15,685 nt of DNA from Candidatus Odinarchaeota archaeon (GTDB taxonomy: Archaea; Asgardarchaeota; Baldrarchaeia; Baldrarchaeales; DXJG01): assembly GCA_021158895.1 (NCBI GenBank), contig JAGGSW010000063.1:1-15685 (forward strand), given 5' to 3'. Below are positions 1-7,427 of this stretch, piece by piece. The first letter of the stretch is position 1. Every line of letters starts with the position of its first letter. Under the pieces are notes generated by a model, which searched no databases, was not told the origin of the DNA, and saw nothing but the letters and a program-made list of their open reading frames with translations. The translations under genes were made by a program, and so were the position numbers.

Positions 1-32
1 GCAGAAGTAGAATTAATAGATTGAGTAGAAAA

Positions 33-70
33 AATATATAAAGTATACCTCGTATAATTAAAAAGGTGAT
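33..70 (+). promoter_or_regulatory. vapBC promoter, operator candidate and RBS
   Basis: An AT-rich TATA-like box (AATATATAAAG, about 33-43) is followed by a perfect 5-bp inverted repeat with a 3-bp spacer, TATAC-CTC-GTATA, at 44-56. A GGTGAT ribosome-binding site lies at 65-70, five bases before the ATG at 76. An inverted repeat just downstream of the TATA box is where an antitoxin dimer would be expected to bind for autorepression. The motifs are seen directly; the operator role is inferred. Confidence 0.5.
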
Positions 71-75
71 ACGGA

Positions 76-336
76 ATGTCAACTATTAAGGTTAAGAAGG
101 GGACTTTATTGAAGTTAACAAAACTGGTTGGCTATTTAACTGAGAAGACCGGTAGAAGAATGACTTATGATGATGTGTTACAATATTTAATCAGTAGATT
201 TGAAGGTGAAGAACAGATAAAAGATCAGGGAATTGATGAAGCTACTCAAAGATTGTTGTCACGTATTGAAAAGTCGTTTCCAGGCGCTGGGCCAGAGGAC
301 CTTAAGGAATACGAATATGAAGATATCGGTGATTGA
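76..336 (+). CDS. vapB: VapB-type antitoxin
   Basis: An 86-residue acidic-tailed protein directly upstream of a PIN-domain gene. The first half (about residues 1-45) carries a basic KVKKGTLLKL-type strand and then a helical region with TGRRMTYDDVLQYLI, which resembles the N-terminal DNA-binding part of archaeal VapB-like antitoxins. The second half is acidic and proline/glycine-containing (PGAGPEDLKEYEYED), typical of the flexible part that wraps the toxin. The ATG has a GGTGAT site five bases upstream. The gene overlaps the toxin start by 20 bases, so the two are probably translationally coupled. The family is assigned from size, layout and partner more than from a diagnostic motif. Its expected role is to neutralise the VapC RNase and repress its own promoter. 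Confidence 0.7.
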   Translation: MSTIKVKKGTLLKLTKLVGYLTEKTGRRMTYDDVLQYLISRFEGEEQIKDQGIDEATQRLLSRIEKSFPGAGPEDLKEYEYEDIGD

Positions 337-817
337 TGTGAACGTTTTTGTTGACACGGAGATATGGAGTTTTGCTCAGAAAACACCTGTAAGAGAAAAA
401 TTTGAAGACGAATTAGAGTATAAGAAGTTCTCAAAAGCACATGTCAAAGCAAAAAAGTTTTTAAAAAGAATTTTAATCGAAGAGATAATTTACATGTCGC
501 TTCACCAAGTAGCGGAAATTTTTCATGTCTTGGGTTTTAGAGGCTATAAACTACCCATGGATTTTGTTGTGGGATACGTAAATGATTTGCTGCTTTCTGA
601 ACGTATTGTAAAAATACCAGTTACAGTTAGCCATGTTAAAGAAGCTTTAAAGCTTAGTAAAGAGAGCGGGATACACGTGTGGGATTTTCTTTGCATAATA
701 CCGATAAAGGAGTATATAGACATAATATACACTGTTGATAAACATTTCTTGCATGAAACCTTCCAAAAGCTGGGGATAAAAATAGAAAATCCACTGAAGA
801 TATGGATTAAAGTTTAA
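317..817 (+). CDS. vapC: PIN-domain toxin (VapC-like RNase)
   Basis: A 166-residue PIN-domain protein, expected to be a Mg2+-dependent endoribonuclease toxin. The four acidic positions of the PIN active site are recognisable: D7 in VIDVNVFVD, E67 in SLHQVAEIF, D123 in GIHVWDFL and D141 in IYTVDKHF. I chose the ATG at 317 because the PIN fold starts immediately after it (MKISVIDVN). A longer reading from 233 adds 28 residues with no PIN similarity that run inside the antitoxin gene. The gene overlaps the antitoxin by 20 bases. It is slightly long for VapC (usually 125-145), with the extra residues in the region after the first strand (about 15-45) and at the C-terminus. It could be a PIN nuclease with a housekeeping target, but the paired antitoxin argues for a TA module. 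Confidence 0.85.
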   Translation: MKISVIDVNVFVDTEIWSFAQKTPVREKFEDELEYKKFSKAHVKAKKFLKRILIEEIIYMSLHQVAEIFHVLGFRGYKLPMDFVVGYVNDLLLSERIVKIPVTVSHVKEALKLSKESGIHVWDFLCIIPIKEYIDIIYTVDKHFLHETFQKLGIKIENPLKIWIKV

Positions 818-1077
818 AAGATCATGGAAACGCAAAATCACATTTTATACATTTCTGAAACCGCTTTGTTTCCACTGTTTTCTAAGCTGATCTGAATGGT
901 GTTTATTAGGTAGGTGGTCTGTTAAATCTATGTATTCAAGAATTAAAATTGCCTTTAGTTTTTAGAGAACAACTAGAGGATACCTAGTGTTAGGTTACGG
1001 AAATTTGTTGATACTTTCATATATGTATGCAGAGGATATTAATATTTGAAGTAAGTTATTATGTTGAGGGATAAGTT

Positions 1078-2469
1078 TTGGAGTTCCACGAGGTATTAGA
1101 ATATTATTCTAAGCCCCTTGTTCGGAAAGAAATGGTTGAGTACTCAAGAGGTAGATGGATTGCTATACATACGTTAAGGGGAGGATTAACCGGGTTATTT
1201 GTTCGATATTGGAGTAAAACAGGGCCACCACTACACATTTCTAAGGAAGAAGATTTAGAAGAGTTGATGCGAAGATTTCGAGGTTTAAGACCCAGAACCT
1301 TCTACGCGTCTATAAACGTTTATTCTAGGGTTTTAAGAAGGGAAGACGTAGAAAACCCTGAAAACATTTTATACACTACTCCTGTATGGGATATTGACGG
1401 TTCACTAGATTACTGGAGTAAAGTTGTTGACGTAGCAAGAGTAATAGTTGAGGAACTTGAAAAGGAGGGAGTAACAAAATCGATTTATCTTAAATGGTCT
1501 GGAAGAGGAATACATGTTCATTTACATGAGAAAGCGTTCTCAAGCGATGTTTTGTCGAAACATCATCCTCTCGACATAGCCTACTCGATTGTCGACTATA
1601 TTCTCAAAAAATGTACAAATAAAATTATTGAAATCATAAAGGACGTTACAGGCGGAGAGAGACCGCTGAAAGTTGAAAATGAGATCGATCTTAAAAGAGT
1701 GTTTACAGTTCCACTTTCGCTTCATAAATCCTTGGACTATGCCGTTGTGTGCTTTAAACCTAATGAGATAGATGATTTTGATCCTGAATGGGCTAAGCCA
1801 AACGTATTGAAACATAATTCCGATTGGAGAAATTATAGTGAAGGAGAAGCGGATCAACTTGCTTTAAAAGCTGTAAAGGAGATCGGCGGCTACTTCAAAA
1901 GGGTTGGTGAGGTTAGAACCGTTGTGCAAACTGTTAAACCTACAATTACCAGGAAGGCTGGTAGAAAGCCTGTTATGAAGGTGGGTAGATTTCAAGTTAT
2001 GGCTCTTCTTCAAGCAGCGAGATACTATCTTCTGACAGGAGATCTTGAAAAAGCAAAGTCTTTTGGTCTCAATAGAGCTATATTTTATGCTTGGGCTAAA
2101 TATCACGGTAGAGATAGAATATTTAGAAGAAAAATAACAGGTGTAGAGAAACCGGTTGAACATGTTGTTGAAAAGGGTAGGAAACTCATTTATGTTGGTG
2201 ATGAAGGATCTTTTATATCTGAGCGTGGATGGTTTATAATTGGAGACAAAGAACAACTGCCCAGCGACTACGATAAGGAAGTAGCTAGAAAAATAGACTC
2301 CGTGGTGCCTTATGACTTAGCTTGGAAAAAGGCGATAGAGTACTTGAAAAAATACCCTAAAAGTGTGCTGTTAAGTCAACGGAAATTTTACGAAGCATAC
2401 AAAAAAGTTAGAGATATTTTCATAGACAAGATTGTTAAAGGAGAAGGTCTTGACTCAACTCTTTCATAA
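1078..2469 (+). CDS. archaeo-eukaryotic primase (AEP) family protein, non-canonical
   Basis: A 463-residue protein with the three AEP catalytic motifs in order. Motif I is VWDIDGS (D105 and D107, metal-binding). Motif II is SGRGIHVHLH (141-150, the SGxxGxHxH signature). Motif III is KRVFTVPLSLH (206-216, basic residues and H216). Upstream, PRTFYASINVYSR (72-84) matches the Y-S-x-x-Y strand before motif I in PriS proteins. I see no zinc-binding cysteine/histidine cluster of the kind found in canonical PriS. The C-terminal region, from about residue 290, starts with a basic linker (TRKAGRKPVMKVGR) and continues with predicted helices; I do not recognise it. The start is TTG, with a GAGGG site at 1066-1070. 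No replication gene is adjacent, and no large primase subunit is visible in the window. It could be a second cellular primase/PrimPol or one captured from a plasmid or virus. The fold call is firm; the biological role is unknown. Confidence 0.75.
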   Translation: MEFHEVLEYYSKPLVRKEMVEYSRGRWIAIHTLRGGLTGLFVRYWSKTGPPLHISKEEDLEELMRRFRGLRPRTFYASINVYSRVLRREDVENPENILYTTPVWDIDGSLDYWSKVVDVARVIVEELEKEGVTKSIYLKWSGRGIHVHLHEKAFSSDVLSKHHPLDIAYSIVDYILKKCTNKIIEIIKDVTGGERPLKVENEIDLKRVFTVPLSLHKSLDYAVVCFKPNEIDDFDPEWAKPNVLKHNSDWRNYSEGEADQLALKAVKEIGGYFKRVGEVRTVVQTVKPTITRKAGRKPVMKVGRFQVMALLQAARYYLLTGDLEKAKSFGLNRAIFYAWAKYHGRDRIFRRKITGVEKPVEHVVEKGRKLIYVGDEGSFISERGWFIIGDKEQLPSDYDKEVARKIDSVVPYDLAWKKAIEYLKKYPKSVLLSQRKFYEAYKKVRDIFIDKIVKGEGLDSTLS

Positions 2470-2471
2470 CA

Positions 2472-3743
2472 TTATTTTTCTGTTTTGGGCATTGGCGGCA
2501 ATAAAGGTACTTTTGTAGGTATTATTTTTTTAGTTTCCTTTAGCGTTAGAAACATCAAGGCAGTTATTGTTCTTAAAATTACGCTTATTGATAGTACCGT
2601 GTTTAAAGCTTGTATTTCGCTTTGAAATGTTTGGAAAAACGTGCCGAGATATCCACTAAATATCGAGCCTGCGAAGGTAGCTAAACCATACAATGTATTA
2701 TAGGTTGCAAAATAGGTTCCACGTTCATGATCTTGTGAAATATCTAATATGTAAGCTGAGATAGCAACTATAGACAATCCATTGGATATACCGCCTATTA
2801 TGTTTGCAAGATAAACGTAATACATATTTTGAGACAAAATGAATAGAAAGGGATACAGTGGAAGCATTATACGCGATAATACTATTATTGGCTTTCTTCC
2901 AAATTTATCTACGAACTTCCCAAGGTAAAATTGGCTTAAAGAAGCTGTAGCTCCAAAAATTATTGAGGCGACAGCTATCTCAAATTTCGTGGCTTCCAGT
3001 TTCCTCACCATAACAACCGAGAAATAAGGCCACGACATGCTCATAGCCGTTTCAAAAAAGACCTCTAAAGAGCAAAATCTCCGAAAATACTTATTTCTAA
3101 GAGTTTCCCTTAAGGCTACTTTTAAGCCTCGATAAACCGATGTATTTCCATTCTCAACGGGTTCCTTAAACTTTAAAATAAGTAGTGACCCCAATATGCC
3201 GAAAACAGCAGCTGCCGTAAAAACAAATGTATATTGGGATTCCAAAGTTTGTCCCAAAACCCATGTCATGATTATTCCAGCTATAGCTGTTGCAAAAACT
3301 CTTCCAGCAAAAGCTATCGCATTTACTTTGCCTAAAACTTTTCCTCTAACTTTTTCAGGTATTATTTTACCTAGTAGAGCATTCCACGTAGGTGTCGAGG
3401 CGGAAAGTACGATAAAGTGAGCAGCTAGAAATAGTGCAAACAACATAGGATCTTTCGCTAGAAGAAACAGAAATATTAAAGCACTTCCTGCAAAATATCC
3501 TAAAAATATGAAGGGTTTTCGTTTACCCTTTTTATCTGAAAGTGCTCCCCATATTGGCTGTAATATTGTTGGAGCAGCATTACTGACAGAAGTTATTATA
3601 CCCATTTCACTGTAGGTTGCACCTATTTCAACTGCATATATATTAAGATAAGGCTGATATAAGCCTCCACTAAAAGCTGTTAAACCTGCAGTAGCATATA
3701 TTATTGGTGGAACATCACTGTTTTTGCTGTTCCCTGTGTTCAT
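2472..3743 (-). CDS. MFS transporter
   Basis: A major facilitator superfamily permease of about 423 residues with the usual 12 hydrophobic segments. The MFS loop 2-3 signature is seen as GALSDKKGKRKP near residues 66-77 and is repeated in the second half as GKFVDKFGRKP. This confirms two six-helix halves. I chose ATG at 3743 because GGAGG lies about ten bases upstream. A longer reading to 3779 adds a cysteine-rich stretch (VCCLCCGG) that is really the region containing that ribosome-binding site. It ends two bases from the stop of the primase gene on the other strand. The substrate cannot be read from sequence. It resembles the second MFS protein in this window (12729-13961) around the first helices (YLNIYAVEIGAT versus YFQLYAYELGAT), so they belong to the same subfamily. 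Confidence 0.85.
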   Translation of the reverse strand: MNTGNSKNSDVPPIIYATAGLTAFSGGLYQPYLNIYAVEIGATYSEMGIITSVSNAAPTILQPIWGALSDKKGKRKPFIFLGYFAGSALIFLFLLAKDPMLFALFLAAHFIVLSASTPTWNALLGKIIPEKVRGKVLGKVNAIAFAGRVFATAIAGIIMTWVLGQTLESQYTFVFTAAAVFGILGSLLILKFKEPVENGNTSVYRGLKVALRETLRNKYFRRFCSLEVFFETAMSMSWPYFSVVMVRKLEATKFEIAVASIIFGATASLSQFYLGKFVDKFGRKPIIVLSRIMLPLYPFLFILSQNMYYVYLANIIGGISNGLSIVAISAYILDISQDHERGTYFATYNTLYGLATFAGSIFSGYLGTFFQTFQSEIQALNTVLSISVILRTITALMFLTLKETKKIIPTKVPLLPPMPKTEK

Positions 3744-4041
3744 TGTTCTTAATCCTCCGCAACACAAGCAACAAACCATTAAGATTTAAACTTATCGGCA
3801 ACAGCTGGGATAATTCATCAACTAACGCTTTTTAAATGGAAACTTGCTAGGTAAAATTTACATGTTAAGAGTTTACAAACTTACTGATACGTCTTGCATT
3901 TTAATATATGTTAACCAAATGAAAATAAACAATGTTAAATAATGTGTAAAAAGAATTTTGTATGTAAAAATTATTGAGTTCATAGCTTAGTTACCCTTGT
4001 AAATCTTAAATGTAAAATAGAAAAATGGAGAGTGATTTTAG

Positions 4042-5037
4042 GTGAGTTTATTAACATTTCAAGCCCCAGTCGAAGAGGAGGAAATAAAGGAGAGATATGA
4101 CTTAGTCATAGTTGGTGCTGGCCCTGCAGGATGTTCTGCAGCCATTTATGCTAGAAGATTCCAATTGGAAACCTTGATCGTCGCAAAGGAGCTGGGGGGA
4201 CTTATTGTTGACGCTGAAATTGTAGACAATTATCCAGGCTTACCAGAAATACCTGGAAGCGAATTAGGAAACAAGTTTCTAGAACACGCTAAAAAATACA
4301 TGACAAATATTATTATGGAAGAAGTTGAAAGCATAGAAAAGAAAGAGTCAGGATTTCTTGTTAGAACTATGGATGAAAAAACAATCGAAGCTAAAGCAAT
4401 CATATTAGCTACTGGTGAAAAACATAGGAAGCTAAATGTTCCAGGTGAAGAGGAATTTTTGGGAAGAGGAGTTAGCTACTGTGGTCTGTGCGATGCGCCC
4501 TTGTTCAAAGACCGTGTGGTTGCTGTTGTTGGCGGAGGTAATGTAGCCTTTTCAGACGCTCAACTCTTGGCTAAACATGCAAAAAAGGTTATTTTAATTC
4601 ATAGGAGAAACTGGTTTAGAGCAGACCCAATAGAAGTTAAAAGAGTGAAGGAAAACAGCAAAATAGAAATTTTAACACCGTACATAGTTAGAGAAATTAA
4701 AGGAGACATGAAAGTCGAGAAGCTACTTTTAGAAAAAACAAAAGAGGTGGGTGGAGAAGTTATTCCTACCGGAGAACTGAAAGAGATCGAAGTTGACGGT
4801 ATCTTTGTGGATATAGGTTTAGTTCCAAACTCTGAATTAGCTAAAAAATCTGGCGTTGCAGTTGATGAAAGAGGCTACATTATTGTGGACGATTTCATGA
4901 GAACAAGTGTTGAAGGAATATTTGCAGCAGGAGACGTAACGGATAAAGGGTCAAAGTTCAGGCAAGTTGTCTTAGCTGCTGCACAAGGAGCTATAGCAGC
5001 CATATCAGTATACAACTACTTAAAATCCAAAGAATAA
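4042..5037 (+). CDS. trxB: thioredoxin-disulfide reductase
   Basis: A 331-residue low-molecular-weight thioredoxin reductase-type flavoprotein. FAD-binding GAGPAG is at 25-30, the redox pair CGLC at 147-150 (followed by DAP), a second dinucleotide-binding GGGNVA at 164-169, and the C-terminal FAD motif GIFAAGDV at 292-299. HRRNWFR at 187-193 matches the HRRxxxR pattern that binds the NADPH 2'-phosphate, so NADPH is the likely donor. It is expected to pass electrons to thioredoxin or a glutaredoxin-like protein in the cytoplasm. The N-terminus has an extra, acidic stretch of about 17 residues before the FAD strand. The start is GTG, with a GGAG-type site at 4027-4030. It is not in an operon: the next gene downstream is convergent, 62 bases away. 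Confidence 0.92.
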   Translation: MSLLTFQAPVEEEEIKERYDLVIVGAGPAGCSAAIYARRFQLETLIVAKELGGLIVDAEIVDNYPGLPEIPGSELGNKFLEHAKKYMTNIIMEEVESIEKKESGFLVRTMDEKTIEAKAIILATGEKHRKLNVPGEEEFLGRGVSYCGLCDAPLFKDRVVAVVGGGNVAFSDAQLLAKHAKKVILIHRRNWFRADPIEVKRVKENSKIEILTPYIVREIKGDMKVEKLLLEKTKEVGGEVIPTGELKEIEVDGIFVDIGLVPNSELAKKSGVAVDERGYIIVDDFMRTSVEGIFAAGDVTDKGSKFRQVVLAAAQGAIAAISVYNYLKSKE

Positions 5038-5099
5038 CAAAATTTTATACTAAGACTGCTAAGATTTCAATAAAAAGACTAAAAGTAACTATAACCTTC

Positions 5100-5447
5100 T
5101 TATTTTTCTGTGCTCTCCTTTAACAGAACGTTTATTGGAATAATTTCCTTATACTTAGTTAAGTATTGGTTTTTCTTTCTTTTATTAACTAAGTGGAATT
5201 CAAATGGATGATACTCGGGTAATTTTGCCTTGTTTTCTATTTCTAAAATTATTTTCGTCTTAGCAATATTTTTCTCCGGTATTTTTTCGGAGAAAATTAA
5301 AAGATCTATGTCACTAGAAGCCGTTATCCTTCTCTTTACTGCGCTTCCAAACACATATATTTCAGCATCCGGCAATACGTCGCTAATTGCTTTTGCAACT
5401 TTTTTTACCGCGTTTTTCCAGTTTCGAACAATATCAGCCCGTTTCAT
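5100..5447 (-). CDS. mntA: MNT-type nucleotidyltransferase antitoxin (HEPN/MNT pair)
   Basis: A 115-residue minimal nucleotidyltransferase. The polymerase-beta fold signature is complete: GS at residues 34-35 (VFGSAVKRR), DxD at 46-48 (SSDIDLLIF) and a third acidic residue at E83 (FEFHLV). In characterised MntA/HepT pairs this protein inactivates the HEPN RNase by adding AMP groups. The start at 5447 gives the usual compact length; a longer reading to 5495 lies entirely within the upstream HEPN gene. The gene starts 14 bases inside the end of that gene and has no clear ribosome-binding site, so it is probably translated by coupling. Confidence 0.85.
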   Translation of the reverse strand: MKRADIVRNWKNAVKKVAKAISDVLPDAEIYVFGSAVKRRITASSDIDLLIFSEKIPEKNIAKTKIILEIENKAKLPEYHPFEFHLVNKRKKNQYLTKYKEIIPINVLLKESTEK

Positions 5448-5844
5448 TAATATTTTCAAATAGCTTTTGGACAACGTTAAACACCTTCTCTGCAACCTTT
5501 ATAGCTTCCTCAGCATCGTCCTTGTCAAACCGGTCAAACAAGTATCTGGAAGCAATATATGCATGTTCCAATAATCTTAACGTCAATCTATTTTTCTTAG
5601 AGAATTCTAGTAACTCTTTGTCTTTGGTGGAATCAAATAATATCGATATCAAGGTTCTTATCGAATGTGATCGAGGTATCTCTCCCGTGTGATGCAATAA
5701 AGCCGCCTTAAGGTAAAGTTGGACTGCTTGTTCGGCCAAAAAACATGCTAGATCGTAATCCCCTTTTAGAAGCCGATCTTTAGCAGCATCTAAAAAATTT
5801 TTTGCCCTTTGAACTAGAAGTTCAACCTCGTCCATACTACTCAA
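5434..5844 (-). CDS. hepT: HEPN-domain protein (HepT-like toxin)
   Basis: A 136-residue all-helical HEPN protein. The N-terminal helices (VQRAKNFLDAAKDRLLKGDYDLACFLAEQAVQLYLKAALL, about residues 11-50) and the signature LLEHAYIASRY (91-101) match the archaeal HEPN family that pairs with MNT nucleotidyltransferases. The RY near residues 100-101 sits at the position of the conserved basic/aromatic HEPN motif. The predicted start is a TTG at 5844, six bases after GGTGG on the minus strand; the in-frame ATG at 5835 is an alternative but is too far from that site. It is the first gene of the pair and overlaps the MNT gene. In related systems HEPN is the RNase toxin. Whether this copy is an active RNase cannot be told from sequence. 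Confidence 0.83.
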   Translation of the reverse strand: MSSMDEVELLVQRAKNFLDAAKDRLLKGDYDLACFLAEQAVQLYLKAALLHHTGEIPRSHSIRTLISILFDSTKDKELLEFSKKNRLTLRLLEHAYIASRYLFDRFDKDDAEEAIKVAEKVFNVVQKLFENINETG

Positions 5845-6039
5845 GAACTACCACCATAATCATTTTCCATTAAAAACCTAAGTAATAAATATTCGCCATA
5901 CTATTTAAGCTAAATGTAAATTTATCAAATATTGTCTAACTCTATTATCAAGGGTTCTTGAGCAAGATAAATGAATTCATGATTTTTAAACCAAATACTT
6001 AAAATGGCGTCATTTTATATCATTCATCTGGTGAGTTTT

Positions 6040-6318
6040 ATGGCCTTGGTATTAGATGACTCTGATAATGTTGCCGTTGCTTTAAGAGATTTAAAGCCAG
6101 GAGATGTTGTTAACGTGTTCTTGAGAGATGTGATTAAGGTTGTTAAAATTAGAGATAAAATTCCGAAAGGACATAAATTCGCGATTAAAAACATCAAAAA
6201 GGGCGAAAAGATATTAAAATATGGGGAAATTATTGGTATTGCTTCAAAAGACATTTTAGAGGGAGAACATGTACATGTTCATAACGTCATAAGCTATTAT
6301 AAAGTTTCTACAGGATAG
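6040..6318 (+). CDS. UxaA/SuyA-type SAF-domain small subunit of a sugar-acid dehydratase
   Basis: A 92-residue protein matching the N-terminal SAF domain of altronate/galactarate dehydratases and the separate small subunit of SuyAB-type sulfolactate sulfo-lyase. Characteristic stretches are DNVAVALRDLKPGD near residues 9-22, IPKGHKFAI at 41-49, KYGEIIGIA at 60-68, and EGEHVHVHNV at 74-83, where the histidines belong to the active-site region. I chose ATG at 6040, preceded by GGTGAG at 6030-6035. An ATG at 6004 is in frame but lacks a ribosome-binding site and adds a poor-matching tail. Its normal partner, the large subunit, lies 1.1 kb downstream and is broken, so this intact subunit may be stranded. 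The substrate (altronate, galactarate, sulfolactate or other 2-hydroxy acid) cannot be decided here. Confidence 0.8.
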   Translation: MALVLDDSDNVAVALRDLKPGDVVNVFLRDVIKVVKIRDKIPKGHKFAIKNIKKGEKILKYGEIIGIASKDILEGEHVHVHNVISYYKVSTG

Positions 6319-6500
6319 AAAAATAAAACTTTCTGAAATAGGAATTTATTCATGTTTCATGCATTTTATAAACTGCTACAAAACTTGCATTAAATTTTGA
6401 ACACGAAAACAGCCAAAAACAAAAACCGATAGTTATTAGACACAGTTAAGATTCAGAATTAAACTTATGTTGATGCGCTGCTACTATTTCTTTGCAACAA

Positions 6501-6546
6501 TGATATCTTTATATACTTGATATCTTTGTTGATTTGTTAGCGGTGA
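6501..6546 (+). promoter_or_regulatory. promoter with paired direct repeats before the RHH/protease pair
   Basis: TGATATCTTT occurs twice, at 6501-6510 and 6518-6527, 17 bases apart, flanking and overlapping a TATA-like TTTATATACTT. A GGTGAT ribosome-binding site follows at 6542-6547, before the ATG at 6553. Each repeat contains the palindrome GATATC. Tandem short repeats over a core promoter are a common operator arrangement for ribbon-helix-helix repressors, and the first gene encodes such a domain. The repeats are seen; autoregulation is inferred. Confidence 0.5.
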
Positions 6547-6552
6547 TCAAAA

Positions 6553-6957
6553 ATGGGTGTGTACATTCGCGGCGTTGACGAAAAAGTATATAGAGAATTT
6601 AAAGCAGAATCCATTAGACGAGGATTGAAAATAGGGGAGGCAGTAACTGAAGCATTAAAAATATGGCTTAATAAGCATAGAAAAGAGGAAAATAACATAG
6701 ATATAGCTCGAAAGATCAACAATGCTACATATAGGATGATTAAAGGAAAACTACTAAGAGATCATCTTGGAAAATGGATAGCTATTGCAGATGGACGACT
6801 AATGGCAGTATCAGACAGCTTAGAACAACTTTGCAAGGAAAACAAGGAAATCTTCGAAAAGTACGATCATGTCTTAGTGGATCAAGTTACGCCTGAGGAA
6901 AGGAGGATAGTAAGGTGGAGAGGAAGATCTTTGAAGATCTACAGAGAAAAACATTGA
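6553..6957 (+). CDS. ribbon-helix-helix protein with a DUF5678-like C-terminal domain
   Basis: A 134-residue two-part protein. Residues 1-44 (VYIRGVDEKVYREFKAESIRRGLKIGEAVTEALKIWL) fit a ribbon-helix-helix DNA-binding domain: one strand followed by two helices. Residues about 60-115 contain LGKWIAIADGRLMAVSDSLEQL followed by HVLVDQVTPEE, which resembles the small archaeal DUF5678-type domain (GKWIAI-DG-hhh). The family name is from memory and is tentative. Its 3' end overlaps the aspartic protease gene by 43 bases, and a strong GGAGG site for that gene lies inside it. The architecture suggests a DNA-binding antitoxin-like or regulatory partner of the protease, possibly controlling the direct repeats upstream. 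It sits between the two halves of a dehydratase locus, as if inserted. Confidence 0.7.
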   Translation: MGVYIRGVDEKVYREFKAESIRRGLKIGEAVTEALKIWLNKHRKEENNIDIARKINNATYRMIKGKLLRDHLGKWIAIADGRLMAVSDSLEQLCKENKEIFEKYDHVLVDQVTPEERRIVRWRGRSLKIYREKH

Positions 6958-7352
6958 AATGTTTTGAATATTTCAACAAAGCACCCATTATTGAATGCTT
7001 TTTAATAAATCCTCTAGGAGAAAAACAACCTGTAGATGAACCTCTCATAGTTGAGATAGATACGGGATATGACGGGCATGTACTTATTTCTGAGCATTTA
7101 TATCATAAGTTAAAACTTTTTAAGTTTGAACTACCTGAAGAAAAACAACCAATAATAGAAACAGCAAGTCATGAATACATAAGAGCAAGAGCGGCCTATG
7201 GTTTCCTTGAAATACCTAATTTAAATCTTAAAATTAGAACTCAAATCGAAACATTCGAAGATTGCCAAGAAATATTAATGGGGAGAGAAATTCTCAGCAA
7301 TTTAATAATTCTTCTTCATGGAACCCTAAAAAGACTATGTATCTTTAAGTAA
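6915..7352 (+). CDS. retropepsin-like (clan AA) aspartic protease
   Basis: A 145-residue protein with the single-domain aspartic protease signature: VEIDTGYDGHVLIS with catalytic D49-T50-G51, and, in the second half, EILMGREIL (119-127), the hydrophobic-hydrophobic-glycine motif that supports the catalytic loop in retropepsins. Such enzymes act as homodimers, each subunit giving one aspartate. It resembles the small archaeal clan AA proteases with a DTGF-type motif; here it is DTGY. There is no signal peptide or membrane helix, so it should be cytoplasmic. The start is GTG, with GGAGG eight bases upstream. The gene is overlapped with, and probably coupled to, the RHH gene. The substrate is unknown; the RHH partner is an obvious candidate. 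Confidence 0.72.
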   Translation: MERKIFEDLQRKTLKCFEYFNKAPIIECFLINPLGEKQPVDEPLIVEIDTGYDGHVLISEHLYHKLKLFKFELPEEKQPIIETASHEYIRARAAYGFLEIPNLNLKIRTQIETFEDCQEILMGREILSNLIILLHGTLKRLCIFK

Positions 7353-7427
7353 GCACAAGCTCTGCAACATTATTTCAAGTGTAGCAGTACCATTAATCTT
7401 ACATAAAAAATATAAAGAGGGCATAAG

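Noticed and set aside
1..24. Reading frame GCA...TGA ending at 24, perhaps the tail of an upstream gene
   Set aside because: Only seven codons are visible, too few to support a gene.
818..1077. Search for a tRNA, small RNA or repeat between vapC and the primase gene
   Set aside because: No cloverleaf-like arms, T-loop consensus or clear repeat could be seen; only the GAGGG ribosome-binding site at 1066-1070 is identifiable.
3196..3420. Open frame on the plus strand inside the MFS gene
   Set aside because: It lies fully inside a well-supported permease on the other strand and has no ribosome-binding site or recognisable motif.
5840..5962. Nine-base inverted repeat CTCAAGAAC / GTTCTTGAG around the HEPN start
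   Set aside because: The arms are over 100 bases apart with no promoter relation on the right side; AT-rich sequence gives such matches by chance.
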